A DNA stretch of 64,000 nt from Ascarosepion bandense (GCA_037127315.1 JBBBDQ010000192.1:1659501-1723500); one strand, 5' to 3'; counted from the first letter of the stretch, positions 22,305-33,789 are shown. Translations and numbers: made by a program. The notes: a model not told the origin generated them from the letters alone.

Positions 22305-23480
22305 AATGGTCCGAAATATAAGAAAATTGAAAAAATAAACTTTAACAATGAACTTTTATTGGTCTTTCAAATTTTAAAAAATAAATGAAAAATTGCTGCC
22401 TAAATACACCTAATTCACACACGCCTGGCAACCTTTCCCTAATAACATCATATTAGTAATGGAGAACTTTTCAATATTTTTATTTAAATAGAGGAGGGAA
22501 AGTCCACACCTGTGACCATCCGCTGAGAACATAAAACTGACAAAGCCGAAAATATTTATATACTACTGATTGTTTTATCCTGTCAGCACTAAAATGAATT
22601 ACAATTTAAAAGTAGGTTATAACAATTGATAAGTTATTTTATTTACGTTAAGGTAAATTTCTAAATTAAAGCTTATTCAAAACGATGAATTCATTTCTAT
22701 ATGAACAAAAAGTGTTTAACATGTTTTAACGCAATGCTGCAGTTGACGTAAAAACAAATACTTTGACAGAAACAACTTATGAGAGTGCATGAGATGCAAA
22801 CCGCCAACTTTACCTCTCCCGCCTCTAATCTTCTACCTCAAGTAAAAAGCGCAGCTACTGAAGTAAAGAGAACTAATTTTCGTCGGTCAGCCATCAAAAA
22901 CAGGTCATCTTTTCATAAAAGACGATAGAAACACATTAATTTATTGTACATTCACGGGGAGTGGATGTGTCACTTTTTATCAGTACTGAGTCAGCTTATG
23001 ACTCAAGTTTGTAGAGAGTATTGACTTTAAATAATTTGATAAGCAGTCTTTCAGTCGATTCCTTTCTATAAACAAACAACGACTCTTGCTTATAAAAAAT
23101 CATCCACGACAAAGTTTTTGGCTGTTACATTTGGTGTGTCTTGTAGGGGAAGAAAAAGCTACAAACGTTAAACTGTATTTTTCCATCTTTTTAGTTGGCG
23201 GCTTCATTTCTCTGTAGCCGATGATCGCTATCATGAGAAGTTTCAATTCTATCTCAGTTCTATGAATAGAAACGAGCCTCAAACAAAACGACTTTGTTTT
23301 CAAAGCTGAATTAAGTCTGAAAATAAGTAATTTTTGATCATGCTTAATTTACCCACAGAACATGATTGTTCTGAAAACGCAACATATTTTTATGATATAA
23401 AACAATTTGTTTTCATTAAGTAAGCTTCTTCTGGTATTGAAAAGCTTAAATAGCTGAACAGTAAAATCAACGTCAGTCAC
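22305..23480. other. No gene seen
   Basis: AT-rich sequence; short open frames only. Confidence 0.55.
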
Positions 23481-23483
23481 ATT

Positions 23484-23530
<47 letters not shown>
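23484..23530. repeat. (CTAT)n microsatellite
   Basis: About 11-12 tetranucleotide units. Confidence 0.97.
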
Positions 23531-23601
23531 ATATGTGTTCGTTTAGGTAGCAATCGCCCTCTAATACATGTTCCATTAAACATTGTTGACAAGGTACGTG
23601 G

Positions 23602-23667
<66 letters not shown>
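23602..23667. repeat. (TG)n microsatellite
   Basis: About 33 units. Confidence 0.97.
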
Positions 23668-23669
<2 letters not shown>

Positions 23670-23782
23670 AAGCAAGATATTTGCTTTTTAGACTTAGACT
23701 AAGTCCTAAAAGGAAATTTCTTGTTCACACACAAAAAACACACACAAAGAAATAGCAGAATGGTGGCCATTTTTAATGAAAC

Positions 23783-23785
<3 letters not shown>

Positions 23786-23852
<67 letters not shown>
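23786..23852. repeat. (CA)n-(TA)n microsatellite
   Basis: CA units to about 23839 then TA units, abutting the left arm of the foldback element. Confidence 0.97.
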
Positions 23853-23853
<1 letters not shown>

Positions 23854-24138
23854 TAAACAATAAATTTCGAATCACCTTACATGGTGAATAGTCTATTTTA
23901 AAAGACAACGATGTAGTTGTTTGTCTTGTCAACGCAAAGTTGCGAACTGAGTCCGTGTCGGAAATGAAAGTTTCGTTTAGACAAAGGACAAGAGATAAAG
24001 GTCAGGGGAGGGTAGAAGCTTTTTGTCTTAAAGGGAAGTTCTATATATATATATATATAATTGAATATTAACCTTGAGACATTAATTTGAGACCTTAGGC
24101 ATTAGAAGAATTAGAGAGGAGTGAATGAATGGAAGTAT

Positions 24139-24444
24139 GTGCGTTGTGGTACAGTGGATATCGGCTCGGAACGAGAAACCGGGGAGCCGAGTTCGAATTC
24201 CAGTTGAATCAATTGCATTCACTTACGCACAAATACCCTTGGGAAAGGTATTAATCCGTCTCTTCCCTCCAGTTATGGGTTAAATAGCAGGACAGATTGG
24301 GTTCTATAGCCTTGGTCGGCAACCAGTCTACCGCAGAAAGCAATGGCAACCTACTGCGGGATAATCTTCTGCCCAGTCAGTCATGTCTTTTTCGAGACAT
24401 GATCGCCCAAGCGTGTTTTACGTATGGCACTTAACTGACTGACT
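24139..24444 (+). repeat. tRNA-derived SINE, copy 1
   Basis: A 5' tRNA-like head contains an A box (TGGTACAGTGG, 24147-24157) and a B box-like GTTCGAATTCC (24191-24201), the internal RNA polymerase III promoter. An unrelated body of about 230 bp follows, ending GATCGCCCAAGCGTG...GGCACTTAACTGACTGA. Two further copies lie at 29381-29679 and 39738-40041 in the same orientation. The B box carries one extra T compared with a tRNA gene in all three copies, so this is a SINE head, not a tRNA gene. Related octopus SINE families are known, but I cannot name which one this is. Confidence 0.85.
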
Positions 24445-24720
24445 ATATTATGGAAATTTAAATTTGTTTTTTTGCCGACACTAATTCATTCCTCTGATTT
24501 AATAATTAGCTTTGATTAATGCATTTATTATTGGATTTTTTTCTTCTCCTAAACATAAGTTATACGTAACTTTAAGACTACTAGGAGTACGTGCAGAACC
24601 TATCCGATTTATCTGTGGGTTTGGGCTTTTCTTTTTCAATTCCTAAAATTTTCCGGAAAGAACTGTCTGGTGTTACTACCCAGAGTTAAGAAATGAGTGT
24701 CTATGTGTTTATCTCGTGCA
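24445..24720. other. Interior of the foldback element; no gene seen
   Basis: No homology recognised. Confidence 0.5.
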
Positions 24721-24968
24721 CTTTGTATGACCAAAACTTCCACTTCCGACACGAACTCAGTCCGTAACTATATCGTTGTCTGTTGGAATAGACTATTCCC
24801 TATGTAAGATGATTCGATATTTATTGTTTAATAAATATTTGCTCTGTAATTAAATATATTGAGCTCTTTTCGTGGATCATTTTAAATATTTTTATAATAT
24901 TTACTATTACTAGGAGCCAGTTGGATTATTTACCCAGGAAAGTTCTCTTACCACGGATTGTTTTTCAT

Positions 24969-24971
<3 letters not shown>

Positions 24972-25026
<55 letters not shown>
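24972..25026. repeat. (TA)n microsatellite
   Basis: About 27 units. Confidence 0.97.
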
Positions 25027-25029
<3 letters not shown>

Positions 25030-25760
25030 CAGAATAAAAAAAAACTACAGGAATAATATATTTAAAAAAGTTTGTTTATATTTTAAATAATATGGATATA
25101 TTTTGCAGTTAAAGTCAACGTTAATGATTAAACATTGTTACTATTTACAATTCTTATTTTCCCTAAATAAAATAAAACCAGAGAATTGCATTTATGCAAG
25201 AGTAAACTATATCCTCTTACAAGCACCTGTCTGTGAGAATTTGAATTGGTACTTATTTTGTAAAAATACGAAAATGTAACACAGCTCCTAAAATTGGGAA
25301 GAGGAGGACTGGTATTCACTGCCTTATCTTTTAACGCTAGGGTCTGGAAAAAGATAAACATTACTACGAATTACAAAGGATAAGAAGTTGTGTCGAGTTA
25401 TGATCGCCCACCTCCTGAAGAAGTCACAGTTAACTGACCCGTTCGCACGAATATTTTACTTTCACCAAGACTTTACATTTACATTTCTCAGTTGTACTAC
25501 ATGCACAATAGCACCTCAATTTCTAAATGGAGTTCTAACAAGTCCCATATGTACAATATTTGTGGTGGTGTGAGAACATTAACAACATTTTTAAAATTAT
25601 CTAAGTGATTATTTTTGTTTACAATAAAATAAAGTATTTATAAAGCCAAAATGGATTTTTCAGTATCAGAAATCTCTACAATCCTAATCACAGTAGAAAT
25701 AGCAATTAAAATTATCTGAAAATCGCGATATAAAAATAAATCTCACACGAGCAAGCACTC
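25030..25760. other. No gene seen
   Basis: AT-rich; small open frames on both strands without recognisable domains. Confidence 0.55.
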
Positions 25761-25764
25761 AAAC

Positions 25765-26808
25765 ACAATAACAAATACTATTAAAATTAAATACTTTGCT
25801 ATATTTCAAACAGAAATCATATTGACTGAAATGTAAAATTTAAAGAAATTCAATTTTTCGGCCATTTTTGAGCGATCGATACATATGTAAACAAAAGTTA
25901 ATTTGGTTTTAAAAACTTGGTTTTAAAAAACCATGCTAAAAATAAAATAAACATATGTGACACATTATTTTGAAAAAAAATATCAAATTTAAACATAGTC
26001 TTCACTTTATAACTTAATAGCCTAATTGGAAGAAATTTTAAAGATTTTTGAACCTTTATAAAAAATTATAATCAAAAAATAAAATTAAAAAATTCTTGTG
26101 CAAATTCATTATTCAACGAATTTTTTTCTCTTCAGACTATGATTTCTTTAATATATATTGTTTATAAAACCAATTAAAAGTTTATCTGAATAAAGAAAAA
26201 TGGCATTATTATTGCATTTTTGCTTTAACTATTCGGAGCAGATTTTCGGAAAACTGTTAGAAAAAAAATGGTTGATTTACATTCCCAAAGGAGTCCTACA
26301 TTTAACAAATAAAACAAAGTTCCGGAACGGTAGTCAATTTTTTGAAATTTCAGGAAATTAACTGGAAGTAAGAGAGTAACATATGCAAAAAAAAAAAAAA
26401 AAAAGTAATTTTGACAAGATTTTATGAAAACAATGTTTCGAAAATAATTTCAGTTATTTTTTAATAAGTCCTGAAACTTTCATCAAAATCTGACCATTAT
26501 TTGATTTTTGCAAGAATTTCCAAATTAATGTGTTTTCTCACCGGCAACAAGAAAGTGGGTTTATTACGTTTGCTGTAGTAAACTCTTGTAACAATCTGCA
26601 ACTGTTGACGAAAAAAAAAAAAAAAGGTCTTGAACAAAGTTTCCAACGTGTAGAAAGCATTCAAAAATTAGAAAAAATAATTAAAAAATACTTTGATCTT
26701 TTCTCTTAAATAACATAACCAGTTTGACAATAAAACTTTGTTTATATTAAGTTTGAGGCTTTTTAACATCATTCTATGCTGTTTTTTCAGCGAATGAGTG
26801 GATGTACC
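25765..26808 (+). mobile_element. GGTACC-end non-autonomous element, copy 1 (left end missing)
   Basis: Belongs to a family seen at least seven times in the window. Shared internal blocks include TTT(C/A)AA(A)CAGAAAT.ATATTGA, GGCCATTTTTGAGC.ATCGAT, TGTGACACATTATTTT, TCCGACAATTATTTGATTTT-like, TTGCAAGAATTTCCAA and TAATAACATAA.CA.TTTGACGG-like. The right end is CGAATGAGTGGATGTACC (26791-26808), which in reverse complement matches the left end seen in other copies. There is no ORF of note, so it would depend on a transposase from elsewhere. Confidence 0.7.
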
Positions 26809-26814
26809 GGCAAA

Positions 26815-27130
26815 GATTTTCTTAAAAAGAGTATACTATGATGAAAAAGGGTCTCAAACTTAATCAAAACAAAGTTTTACCGTCAAAATGTTTATGTTAT
26901 TATTAAAAAGAGAGGGAAAATTTGAATGTCCTAGAAGACATTCAAAATTTAGGTTAAAAATTTTGTTTTTCTTGCGTCATTGGATGAGTCAAAGTTTAGT
27001 ATTGAGAAAATTAACATCCTCTTTTGCGGTAAAAAATAACATACACATTGCTTTGGAAATTCTTACAAAAATCAAATAATTGTTGGATTCTAATGAAATT
27101 TTCAAGAATTATTTACAACTGAATGAAAAA
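26815..27130 (-). mobile_element. GGTACC-end element, inverted partial copy 1b
   Basis: The minus strand repeats the right part of copy 1: CAACAATTATTTGATTTTTG at about 27070, then AACATAAACATTTTGACGGT and AAAACTTTGTTTTGATTAAG toward 26825. It faces copy 1 tail to tail across about 10-20 bp. Confidence 0.65.
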
Positions 27131-27417
27131 TGGCGACAAAAATCCATTGTTAACAGCTTTTGGACAAACATATCCATGATCATATCAAGGCTTGGCTTTC
27201 TTCGTCGTCTTCTTTTTAGATAACCGATTTTTTTATTATTTCGGCCCACTTGACCGGCTACGTGGGTGGCGAATACGCTTATTTTTTGCGTCTTTTGGCG
27301 CGTCATGACATTAATTAGTTCTGACAGAATCCGAAGTCTGTTTCTTTTACAATTCTCTATTTTCTGAGGAAAGGAAAAATGTCCTCTTTTGCAAATGAAA
27401 ACAAAATCTTTACCCAA
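27109..27417 (-). CDS. Hypothetical Lys/Arg-rich ORF
   Basis: A 102-residue ATG-initiated frame on the minus strand, with a basic cluster (YLKRRRRRKPSLD) in its second half and overall high Lys/Arg content. It resembles no family I know. The stretch is somewhat less AT-rich than its surroundings and lies just past the end of an inverted repeat element. It could be a chance ORF; no promoter, splice sites or homologue can be shown from the sequence. Confidence 0.2.
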   Translation of the reverse strand: MGKDFVFICKRGHFSFPQKIENCKRNRLRILSELINVMTRQKTQKISVFATHVAGQVGRNNKKIGYLKRRRRRKPSLDMIMDMFVQKLLTMDFCRHFSFSCK

Positions 27418-27419
27418 TT

Positions 27420-27888
27420 TTTCTTTTGGTAAAACAAAATAAAGTCACTCACTATGTCTTTCGATTTAGCTGCTTCTCGTTTTACGTATTCTCGTTTTTA
27501 ATTTCTATGATTAATTAATTGTTGCTCGGGTGTAATGAAAGCTTTAAACTAATCTATGGTCCTAGAGCTCAGACTCCTTGGACGTTGGCACAAAAGACTA
27601 AAAAGCAATAGTTGTTTTCAGTTAAAGCGAAACCGTAGACTGAAAGAAAAATGAATGGATGTAAGTCAAATTTTGATTTCCTGGTATCGATATCAAATAA
27701 GTTTTTTTCGTCGTAAACTCAATTTTGAAGGCTAAATAAGTCCTCTGAGTAAATGGTATCATGGCTGAAACTAAGAACTACAATTATACCTACTTAGAGT
27801 CAAACCCGAAGCAAAAACTAAAATAAAAGGGCTGAAAATAAAATACAGGCATACAGGCAGATAAACAGACACATACACAAACATTTTG

Positions 27889-27890
<2 letters not shown>
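27420..27890. other. No gene seen
   Basis: No recognisable features before the AT microsatellite. Confidence 0.5.

Positions 27891-27892
<2 letters not shown>

Positions 27893-27942
<50 letters not shown>
27893..27942. repeat. (TA)n microsatellite
   Basis: About 25 units. Confidence 0.97.
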
Positions 27943-27945
<3 letters not shown>

Positions 27946-28049
27946 CGATTTTCTGCACTATTGTAAGAACTGCAACCTTGAAACTTCTGAATATCGTTTC
28001 TTATGTCTTTGTCTATGAGTGTATCAAATTTGATTAAAATCGGACCACA

Positions 28050-28262
28050 TTTTCTATAACCCGATTTTTTCGATTATCGATTTTCGATATTTATCGGGGT
28101 ACCTCGACACAAAGCCTAACTAAGAACACTCGCAGACGCTTATAGTACAGCTGTGTAAATTTTCCAGAAAATCGGTTCAGCCGTTTCGGAGTCTATAGGT
28201 AACGGACACGCACACACACACACACACAGACACACACACACAGACAAAGTTTCATTTATAAA
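28050..28262 (+). repeat. Transposon 3'-end-like segment with (CA)n
   Basis: CAGAAAATCGGTTCAGCCGT followed by TTCGGAGTCTATAGGTAACG, a CA-rich array (28210-28243) and GACAAAGTTTCATTTATA. This arrangement is familiar from 3' ends of RTE-type LINEs in many invertebrates, but the match is from general recognition only. Confidence 0.4.
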
Positions 28263-28589
28263 TAAGTTTAGATTTAGATTATACTGTAAAAAAAAGTAAT
28301 GGATGTAAAGTAAAGGGATATTTTTAAAATTGTTACTTGATAACTCATTTGTTCACGATATTTTCTCAGTTTTCTTTTGTTTTAATCACAATACCAAACT
28401 GTTCGTGAACGTGTTTTCATGGGCACATCATTTACGGTGATTCTGCGTCATAAACAATAAATTTATATAAGAAACAGGTAGCGGCGGACTATCCAGGAGT
28501 GTCAGCTTGCCTGATGACATATGGGCACTTAATGGAGTGGGGCCCTATATATAAAATAAAAATGAAATGTAGAAACAAGCACAGACAAC

Positions 28590-28868
28590 TGACAAAAAAG
28601 AACTTTATAAAGTCATCTGCAAACTATCAGCCATTCAAGTCAAGTCCAATGTGAAAGGAGATTTTCAAAGCTAAAGATAATAAAGATAAGGTTAAGAAAT
28701 TTACTTTTTGAAAAGAATTTGGAATCATACATGTTATCTATTGAAAAGAAATTGTTAGATGAATTAGATGCAGAAGAAAATATTGGCAGATTCGAACAAT
28801 CATCGAGTGAACACAAACAATTGCTCTTAATAGTGTGGACAACATGCAATGCACTATTGTGCTTTTGA
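28590..28868 (+). pseudogene. Small coding-like remnant, unidentified
   Basis: One plus-strand frame stays open from about 28630 to TGA 28866. It includes NLESYMLSIEKKLLDELDAE and a following acidic, Gln-rich helix-like stretch (about 28715-28820). The hydrophilic, charged composition differs from the Phe/Leu/Ile-rich chance frames nearby. No start codon or domain was recognised. It could be a fragment of a transposon-encoded accessory protein or a chance frame. Confidence 0.25.
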
Positions 28869-28869
28869 A

Positions 28870-29375
28870 CTATCTAAATAAATAAAAAAAACAATCAATT
28901 ATAGGTCGTGTATGAACGTCAAATTTGATGATTTAAATTCTCCAAGGACTTGTTATAGCTAATATAAACTTTAAGTATCAAAAATGTGAATTTTTAGAAA
29001 TTTCATAAATTAAATGTAGAGGTAATAAAAATAATTATATAAAAATTACTAAGATTTTCTAAAAATAAAAAACAATTCTAAAATAATTTAATTCATTTGT
29101 AAATACGTTCAAAAAGTTTCATTAAAACCCAAAACTTATCTGATTTTTATAAGATTTCTAAATCAATATGTTTTTCAAAACCCGCTCAAATTTCCCATAC
29201 CCTTGACACAAGAAAAACAAAATGTTTAACCAAAGGTTCTAAAAAAGATTAAAAAATATAATTTAATAATAAAACAAAAAACTTTGGTCTTTCTTTTTAA
29301 TAATAACATAACGATTTTGCCGATAAAACTTTGTATTAAGTTTTTGGCATTTTTTCATCATGTATGCTCATCAGT
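28870..29375. other. AT-rich; distant GGTACC-family-like sequence
   Basis: TAAATACGTTCAAAAAGTTTC, TTATCTGATTTTTATAAGAT and TAACATAACGATTTTGCCGA at about 29100-29330 resemble the right half of the GGTACC-end family. The copy is too diverged to bound. Confidence 0.45.
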
Positions 29376-29380
29376 ACGGA

Positions 29381-29679
29381 TGTGCGTTGTGGTGAAGCGG
29401 ATATCGGCTCGGAATGAGAAATTGGAGAGCCGAGTTCGAATTCTAGCTGCAACCACTTAGGCACAAATACCATTCTGAAAGTCATTAATCCGTTGCTTCT
29501 CTCTCCAGCTATGGGTTAAATAACAGGACAGATTGGGTTCTATAACCTTCGCTGGCAACCTGTCTACCGAAGAAAGTAATAGCAACCTACTGCGGGAAAA
29601 TCATCTGCCTAGTCAGTCATGTCTCTTTCGAGTCATGATCGCCCAAGCGTGTATCACGTATGACACTTACCTGACTGAT
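29381..29679 (+). repeat. tRNA-derived SINE, copy 2
   Basis: Same head, body and CTGACTGA tail as the copy at 24139-24444. The A box region (GTGGTGAAGCGG, 29389-29400) is more diverged. ATGCTCAT occurs on both sides (about 29364 and 29678), a possible remnant of the target duplication. Confidence 0.85.
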
Positions 29680-29684
29680 GCTCA

Positions 29685-30150
29685 TTTTTAACGAATTTTT
29701 GGAGATACCTAAAATGATTGCTTTACTTAAATTTTGATTTTATTTGAAAGATATCAGCCTAAAGCTGAAAAAAAAAGAAAAAAAAATTCTTTTGAAAAAA
29801 ATAAAAAAATTACGTTTTAGGGCATTTTTAAACTGTTGGTAATATTTTTTCTAGAGACATTTTCAAAATAAATTAGTAAATGTAAGGACTAATTAACTGG
29901 ATTTTGTAATAGTAATGCTTACTTATGGCCTAAAATATTTATGCAGGATAGCCTTTGAATTGTCATCAAGATTATGGGTCAACAACAGTAATTTTCTACT
30001 GTCACCTCTGTAAAATATGCGAAAAAAAAAATTAAATAAAAATGAGAACTAACACAACAATAATAAAAAAAAATTGGTTATTGTTTATATTTAAAAAATC
30101 AAATAGTTTAAGAATAGTTGTTTTATTTTTATTCTGTATGCTTTTATGTT
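29685..30150. other. No gene seen
   Basis: AT-rich, with A-rich tracts. Confidence 0.5.
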
Positions 30151-30996
30151 GGCACCTCGACTCAGTTTCGATACATTAGTTTTAAAATTAACTTTTACAA
30201 ACGAAAAAGGTTTCTTGAAGCTTTCATTTTAGCTTTAATTGACAGCTATATACTTAACTTTCAATATTTCTAATAAGTCAAATATTCTGGTGCATTTCAA
30301 ACAAAAATTATATTAATTGGGAAAAAAAAAGAAATGGAAATAGCTAAAAAAAGTTTATATGTATGTTTTTTTTTCTTGAAACACGTTAACCTTTTAATCA
30401 ATATGTCACTTACAAAACACCATAATTTAAAAAATGTTAATTTTTACACACTAAACAAAAATTAGAGATTATTTTAAAAATTTTCATGTGTGAAGATTTG
30501 TATTAAGCTTTTTAATTTTCGATTAGTAATTATAGTCTTCACTTGATAACTTAATAACGTAACCGCAACAAGGTTTTGAAAAAATTTAAAACTATTTTGA
30601 AACTTTATAAATTATTATAATCAAAAAAGAAAAAAATGAAAACAATTCTTGTAAGAATTCATTATTCATCAATTTTTTTTTTCTTCAGACTATAATATTA
30701 ATGTGTTTTTCACCGGAAACAATGGCCTTTTACTATGATTAGATTATCCATAGTAAACTCTGGAAAAAATCTGTTCACCCGCTGATAAAAAAAAAAAAAG
30801 AAAAAAGATTTTTGACCAAAATTTCGAACGTGTTAGGATTTAAAAAATTAAATAATTAAAAAAATACTTTTACCTTTCCTCTTAATAATAGCATAAATAT
30901 TTTGACGGAAAAAATTCGTTTTTTATCAAGTTTAGGGCTTTTCTCTATGCAGTTTTTTTTTTTTTTTTTTTTTTTCAACGAATTAATGGCGGTGCC
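30151..30996 (+). mobile_element. GGTACC-end element, copy 2 (846 bp, internally shortened)
   Basis: Left end GGCACCTCGACTCAGTTTCG (30151-30170); right end CAACGAATTAATGGCGGTGCC (within 30976-30996), which is its approximate inverted complement. The interior is colinear with the other copies (TTTTAGCTTTAATTGA, GGTGCATTTCAAACAAAAAT, TTATAATCAAAAAA) but shorter than the 1.3-kb copies. A T-run (30952-30974) precedes the right end. Confidence 0.7.
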
Positions 30997-30999
30997 TAC

Positions 31000-31380
31000 T
31001 TTCATGCACTGAGGACGAATAATTTTATTTATAATTCATTAAAATAAAAAAAAAGAAATGAATTAAAAATTAGTTAAATGATACCTTGATTTTAATTCAT
31101 TGCGTTCATTTTCTTAAAGTATTTTCTTACATGTTTGACGTCATAAACTGTTTAATTGTACCCAATGAGGTCTTTTTCGATTTTCGATTTTAAGAAAATT
31201 TATCTAAACTAATGAAATTGCTACTAAAAATTAGGAAAACTGAAATTGAATTGAATTGATAGTATTGAGTCAGTGCTTTCACTTTGATTTTTTTCAGAAT
31301 AAATAAAAATTATAGACACCTTCAAACATCATGCAAACGTTTTTAAAAACACTAAAACACTAGCACCATATATTTTTAAT
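31000..31380. other. No gene seen
   Basis: AT-rich spacer between the previous element and the Penelope-like terminus. Confidence 0.5.
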
Positions 31381-31384
31381 TAAA

Positions 31385-32855
31385 AATAACCACAGTATTT
31401 ACATTTATTCGGACTAATCTTTGTTGCCATTTGTACGAGGCTCCGACCTTCTTCAGGTGCTAAGAATTTCGAACCGAACCCTTTATTACAATCACTGGGG
31501 TATATGAACTCCATTCCTAATGTTCAGTAACACTTTTTTACCAGAGTTCATATTGCAACTTTTTATGTTAATTGTTTTCTATAGTATTTTTGATGTTAAT
31601 GGTTTTCTCTAGTATTTTTTACTAGAGCTCATATTGCAATTTTTTGACACTAATCATTTTCTCTGGCACTCCGTAATACTGGTGCCCATATTATGTTCAT
31701 CTCTATGCTTGGTCGGCTTAGAAGATTTTTGTAGCCTAGCATATGTGCTGATTCCTTAAGTTTACGTAGTTTCCTGTGGCATTCTCTTATTTCAACTTCA
31801 TCCCATAGGAGGTGGTTATCATCTTTCTCCCTCCATATGTGGTCAGCTATGCCTGACATTTTTTTTTATCTCTCCTCGTGTTACGGCTTTGCGATGTTCT
31901 TGTAGCCTTACCTTAAGGGGGCGGTCTGTTTCTCCTTTATATTTCTTTCCACAACTACATGGAATGGCGTACACACAGTTCTTAGTCATGTCCTCTTCTG
32001 TTGGGGTTCTTACTCGGGAGAGGTACCTGCGAAGTACCTGCGAAGTGTAGAACCACTTCTGAAGATCATCCTGATGTTATATGAACCACAGATCCTTTGT
32101 ATTTTCTCCGATAACCACTTCACATAGGGTAGACAGACCGAGGCTGTTTTCTGAGAGTTGTTATCCTCATGCACCCTCTCTTACATGTATGTTGGAGTTG
32201 TTGTCATGTTCCCTGGATAATTGTTTTGTTGTAGGGTACTGCTTATACTGACCATTTCCTGTTCGTATGACGCTTATGATTTGTGCTTGATGTTGAAGGC
32301 AACGAACGATCTTTTTCTTTACATTGTATGGGTAGGGGGAGTTGAAGTTGAGGTATTGTCCTGTGAATGTTGGCTTGCGGTATACGGATGTCTTGAACCC
32401 CACCTCTTTTCGAGTTATTAGCACATCCAGGATTGCCAGTTTGTTGTCACTCTCTTTTTCCATAATGAACTGTATGAATGGTCTTATTGAGTTCATATTG
32501 TCGAGTAGTGTCTGGACCTCCTCCTAGTGTGGCCAGAGCATGAAGGTGTCATCAACATATCTCAACCATAGAGTTGGCTTTAGAACTGTGGATGCTTATG
32601 CCATCTCTTCAAAGTATTCCATGTATATGTTAGCTAGCGATGGTGATAATGGCGAGCCCATTGCTAAGCCTTCATCCTGCCGATATATGTCTGATTCCAA
32701 TCCGAAGTATGTTGCATGCAGAAAGTCAGCATCTCTATCAGGTTGTCTAGTGGAACACTGGTACGTTCTTCTAGGGATGAGTCCTAGGCCAATCTGTCCC
32801 TGACTACCGATAGTGCCTCCACCGTGGGTACTTTGGTGAAATATAGACAAATACT
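31385..32855 (-). mobile_element. Penelope-like retroelement, 5'-truncated
   Basis: The coding part (RT then GIY-YIG endonuclease) on the minus strand is followed by a 3' region ending in CCTGAAGAAGGTCGGAGCC (about 31463-31445) and AGTCCGAATAAATGTAAATA (about 31412-31393). RT linked to GIY-YIG is the diagnostic layout of Penelope-like elements. The RT starts abruptly at about 32855, so the N-terminal half is gone. The same terminal sequence is scattered at 22075-22300, 53480-53640 and 55125-55215. Confidence 0.85.
31650..32855 (-). pseudogene. Penelope-like RT/GIY-YIG polyprotein, broken
   Basis: The protein would copy RNA into DNA and cleave targets through its GIY-YIG domain. RT C-terminal motifs are visible: EGLAMGSPLSPSLANIYMEY (about 32670-32610), then KLAILDVLITR (about 32440) and SVYRKPTFTGQYLNFNS (about 32390-32340). 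The GIY-YIG region reads CVYAIPCSCGKKYKGET followed by RPLKVRLQEHR at about 31980-31900, then SGIADHIW, EVEIRECH and SRPSIEMNIIW to about 31660. Frames shift at least three times, including in an A-run near 31860, and a 13-bp tandem duplication (ACCTGCGAAGT units, about 32025-32045) adds another break. Confidence 0.85.
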
Positions 32856-33009
32856 AAAAGTAACCAGTCATATCTCAATTAAATGTTCAGTACTTATTCA
32901 TTGGTAAATTAAATTTACAATTAGAAGGTTTTCTTATTTGTAGAAATAGAATTTTCAACTCAAATACAACTCCTTTTATGTAATGGCATCCAAGTAATAG
33001 TTTAGTTTT

Positions 33010-33290
33010 ATTTTATTCTTTTTCTTCTATGTACCATGTCCCTTCAGGACATGGGTGATCATGGATCTTCAATACTTCCTGTCCCTTGTAGACCTTAACA
33101 GTTTGTTTTTTTAACTTTTTCTAAGGTTATCACCCCTCCCCCCCCCCCCATTTCCACCCTCATTTCAGACAAGCTCATCAGGTATGTGGCTCGCTACCTT
33201 CTCATATCTCTCTCGCCCTGCGGGGGTTAATTTTTCCAATCCCTCCTTCTTCATTGTTCAGCTGTTTCTTCCTGATTCGAAGAATAAACA
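33010..33290 (-). pseudogene. RTE-like LINE 3' end fragment
   Basis: The minus strand matches the 3' end of the LINE at 12005-14785: ATCAGGAAGAAACAGCTGAA near 33280, then GATCCATGATCACCCATGTC, CTGAAGGGACATGG and ACATAGAAGAAAAAGAA ending near 33015. Part of the segment in between is missing or replaced, with a C13 run at about 33138-33150. Confidence 0.7.
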
Positions 33291-33294
33291 TTCT

Positions 33295-33785
33295 TTTTAG
33301 TGCCATTTTCATTAAAATTTCCTCATTATTATAACCCGAATAAAGAAATTATATATCGAATAAAGAAGATACAGAAAAGACTACAGACAAAAGTAAGACA
33401 TTCAAGAAATCTTATTAGCTCAAAAAAAAAAAAAGACTGAATTTCTTCCTTTTTTAATTGTTACTCATCAGCTGTCATCATCATAACAGTCGCATTACAT
33501 TTTCCTTTTGGAACTTCCCTAAAATAATCTAAAAAATTGTAAGAATGAAAAATAATAAAATAAAATTCTTTTAAAAAATGTTCTAGGTACCGTCCAGTCC
33601 ATAATGGATGCGTTTTTCCTGAAGTGAAATTTAAAGCAAAAGATCAAAAGAATGCTGTTCCATGTTTAAAAAAAAATAACAAAAATCAGGGAATCCTATT
33701 TGTAAACGATTTTTTAGAACTTTAATGAATTGAATTACTAAGTAAATAAGTTATTTTATTTATTAGAAAACTTTAGAAATATTAT
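33295..33785. other. No gene seen
   Basis: AT-rich; nothing recognised. Confidence 0.5.
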
Positions 33786-33789
33786 TATT

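Larger units (their letters stand above)
23851..24833. mobile_element. Foldback (long inverted repeat) element carrying a SINE
   Basis: The left arm (23851-23980) and right arm (24722-24833) are reverse complements of each other over about 110 bp. Shared blocks are TTAAACAATAAAT, TCGAATCA.CTTACAT, GAATAGTCTATT, AGACAACGAT and CTGAGT.CGTGTCGGAA. One arm has an indel of about 24 bp. The interior has no recognisable gene and contains SINE copy 1. The layout fits a non-autonomous DNA element with long terminal inverted repeats; no target duplication could be fixed because an AT microsatellite borders the left end. Confidence 0.65.

Noticed and set aside
23602..23852. Cys-Val or Thr-His repeat proteins in open frames over TG/CA tracts (also at 5782-6109, 17581-17763 and 46408-46889)
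   Set aside because: These are translations of microsatellites.
24139..24210. tRNA gene
   Set aside because: A and B boxes are present, but the B box has an extra base, no clover-leaf closes, and the sequence is repeated at 29381 and 39738 with a shared non-tRNA body.
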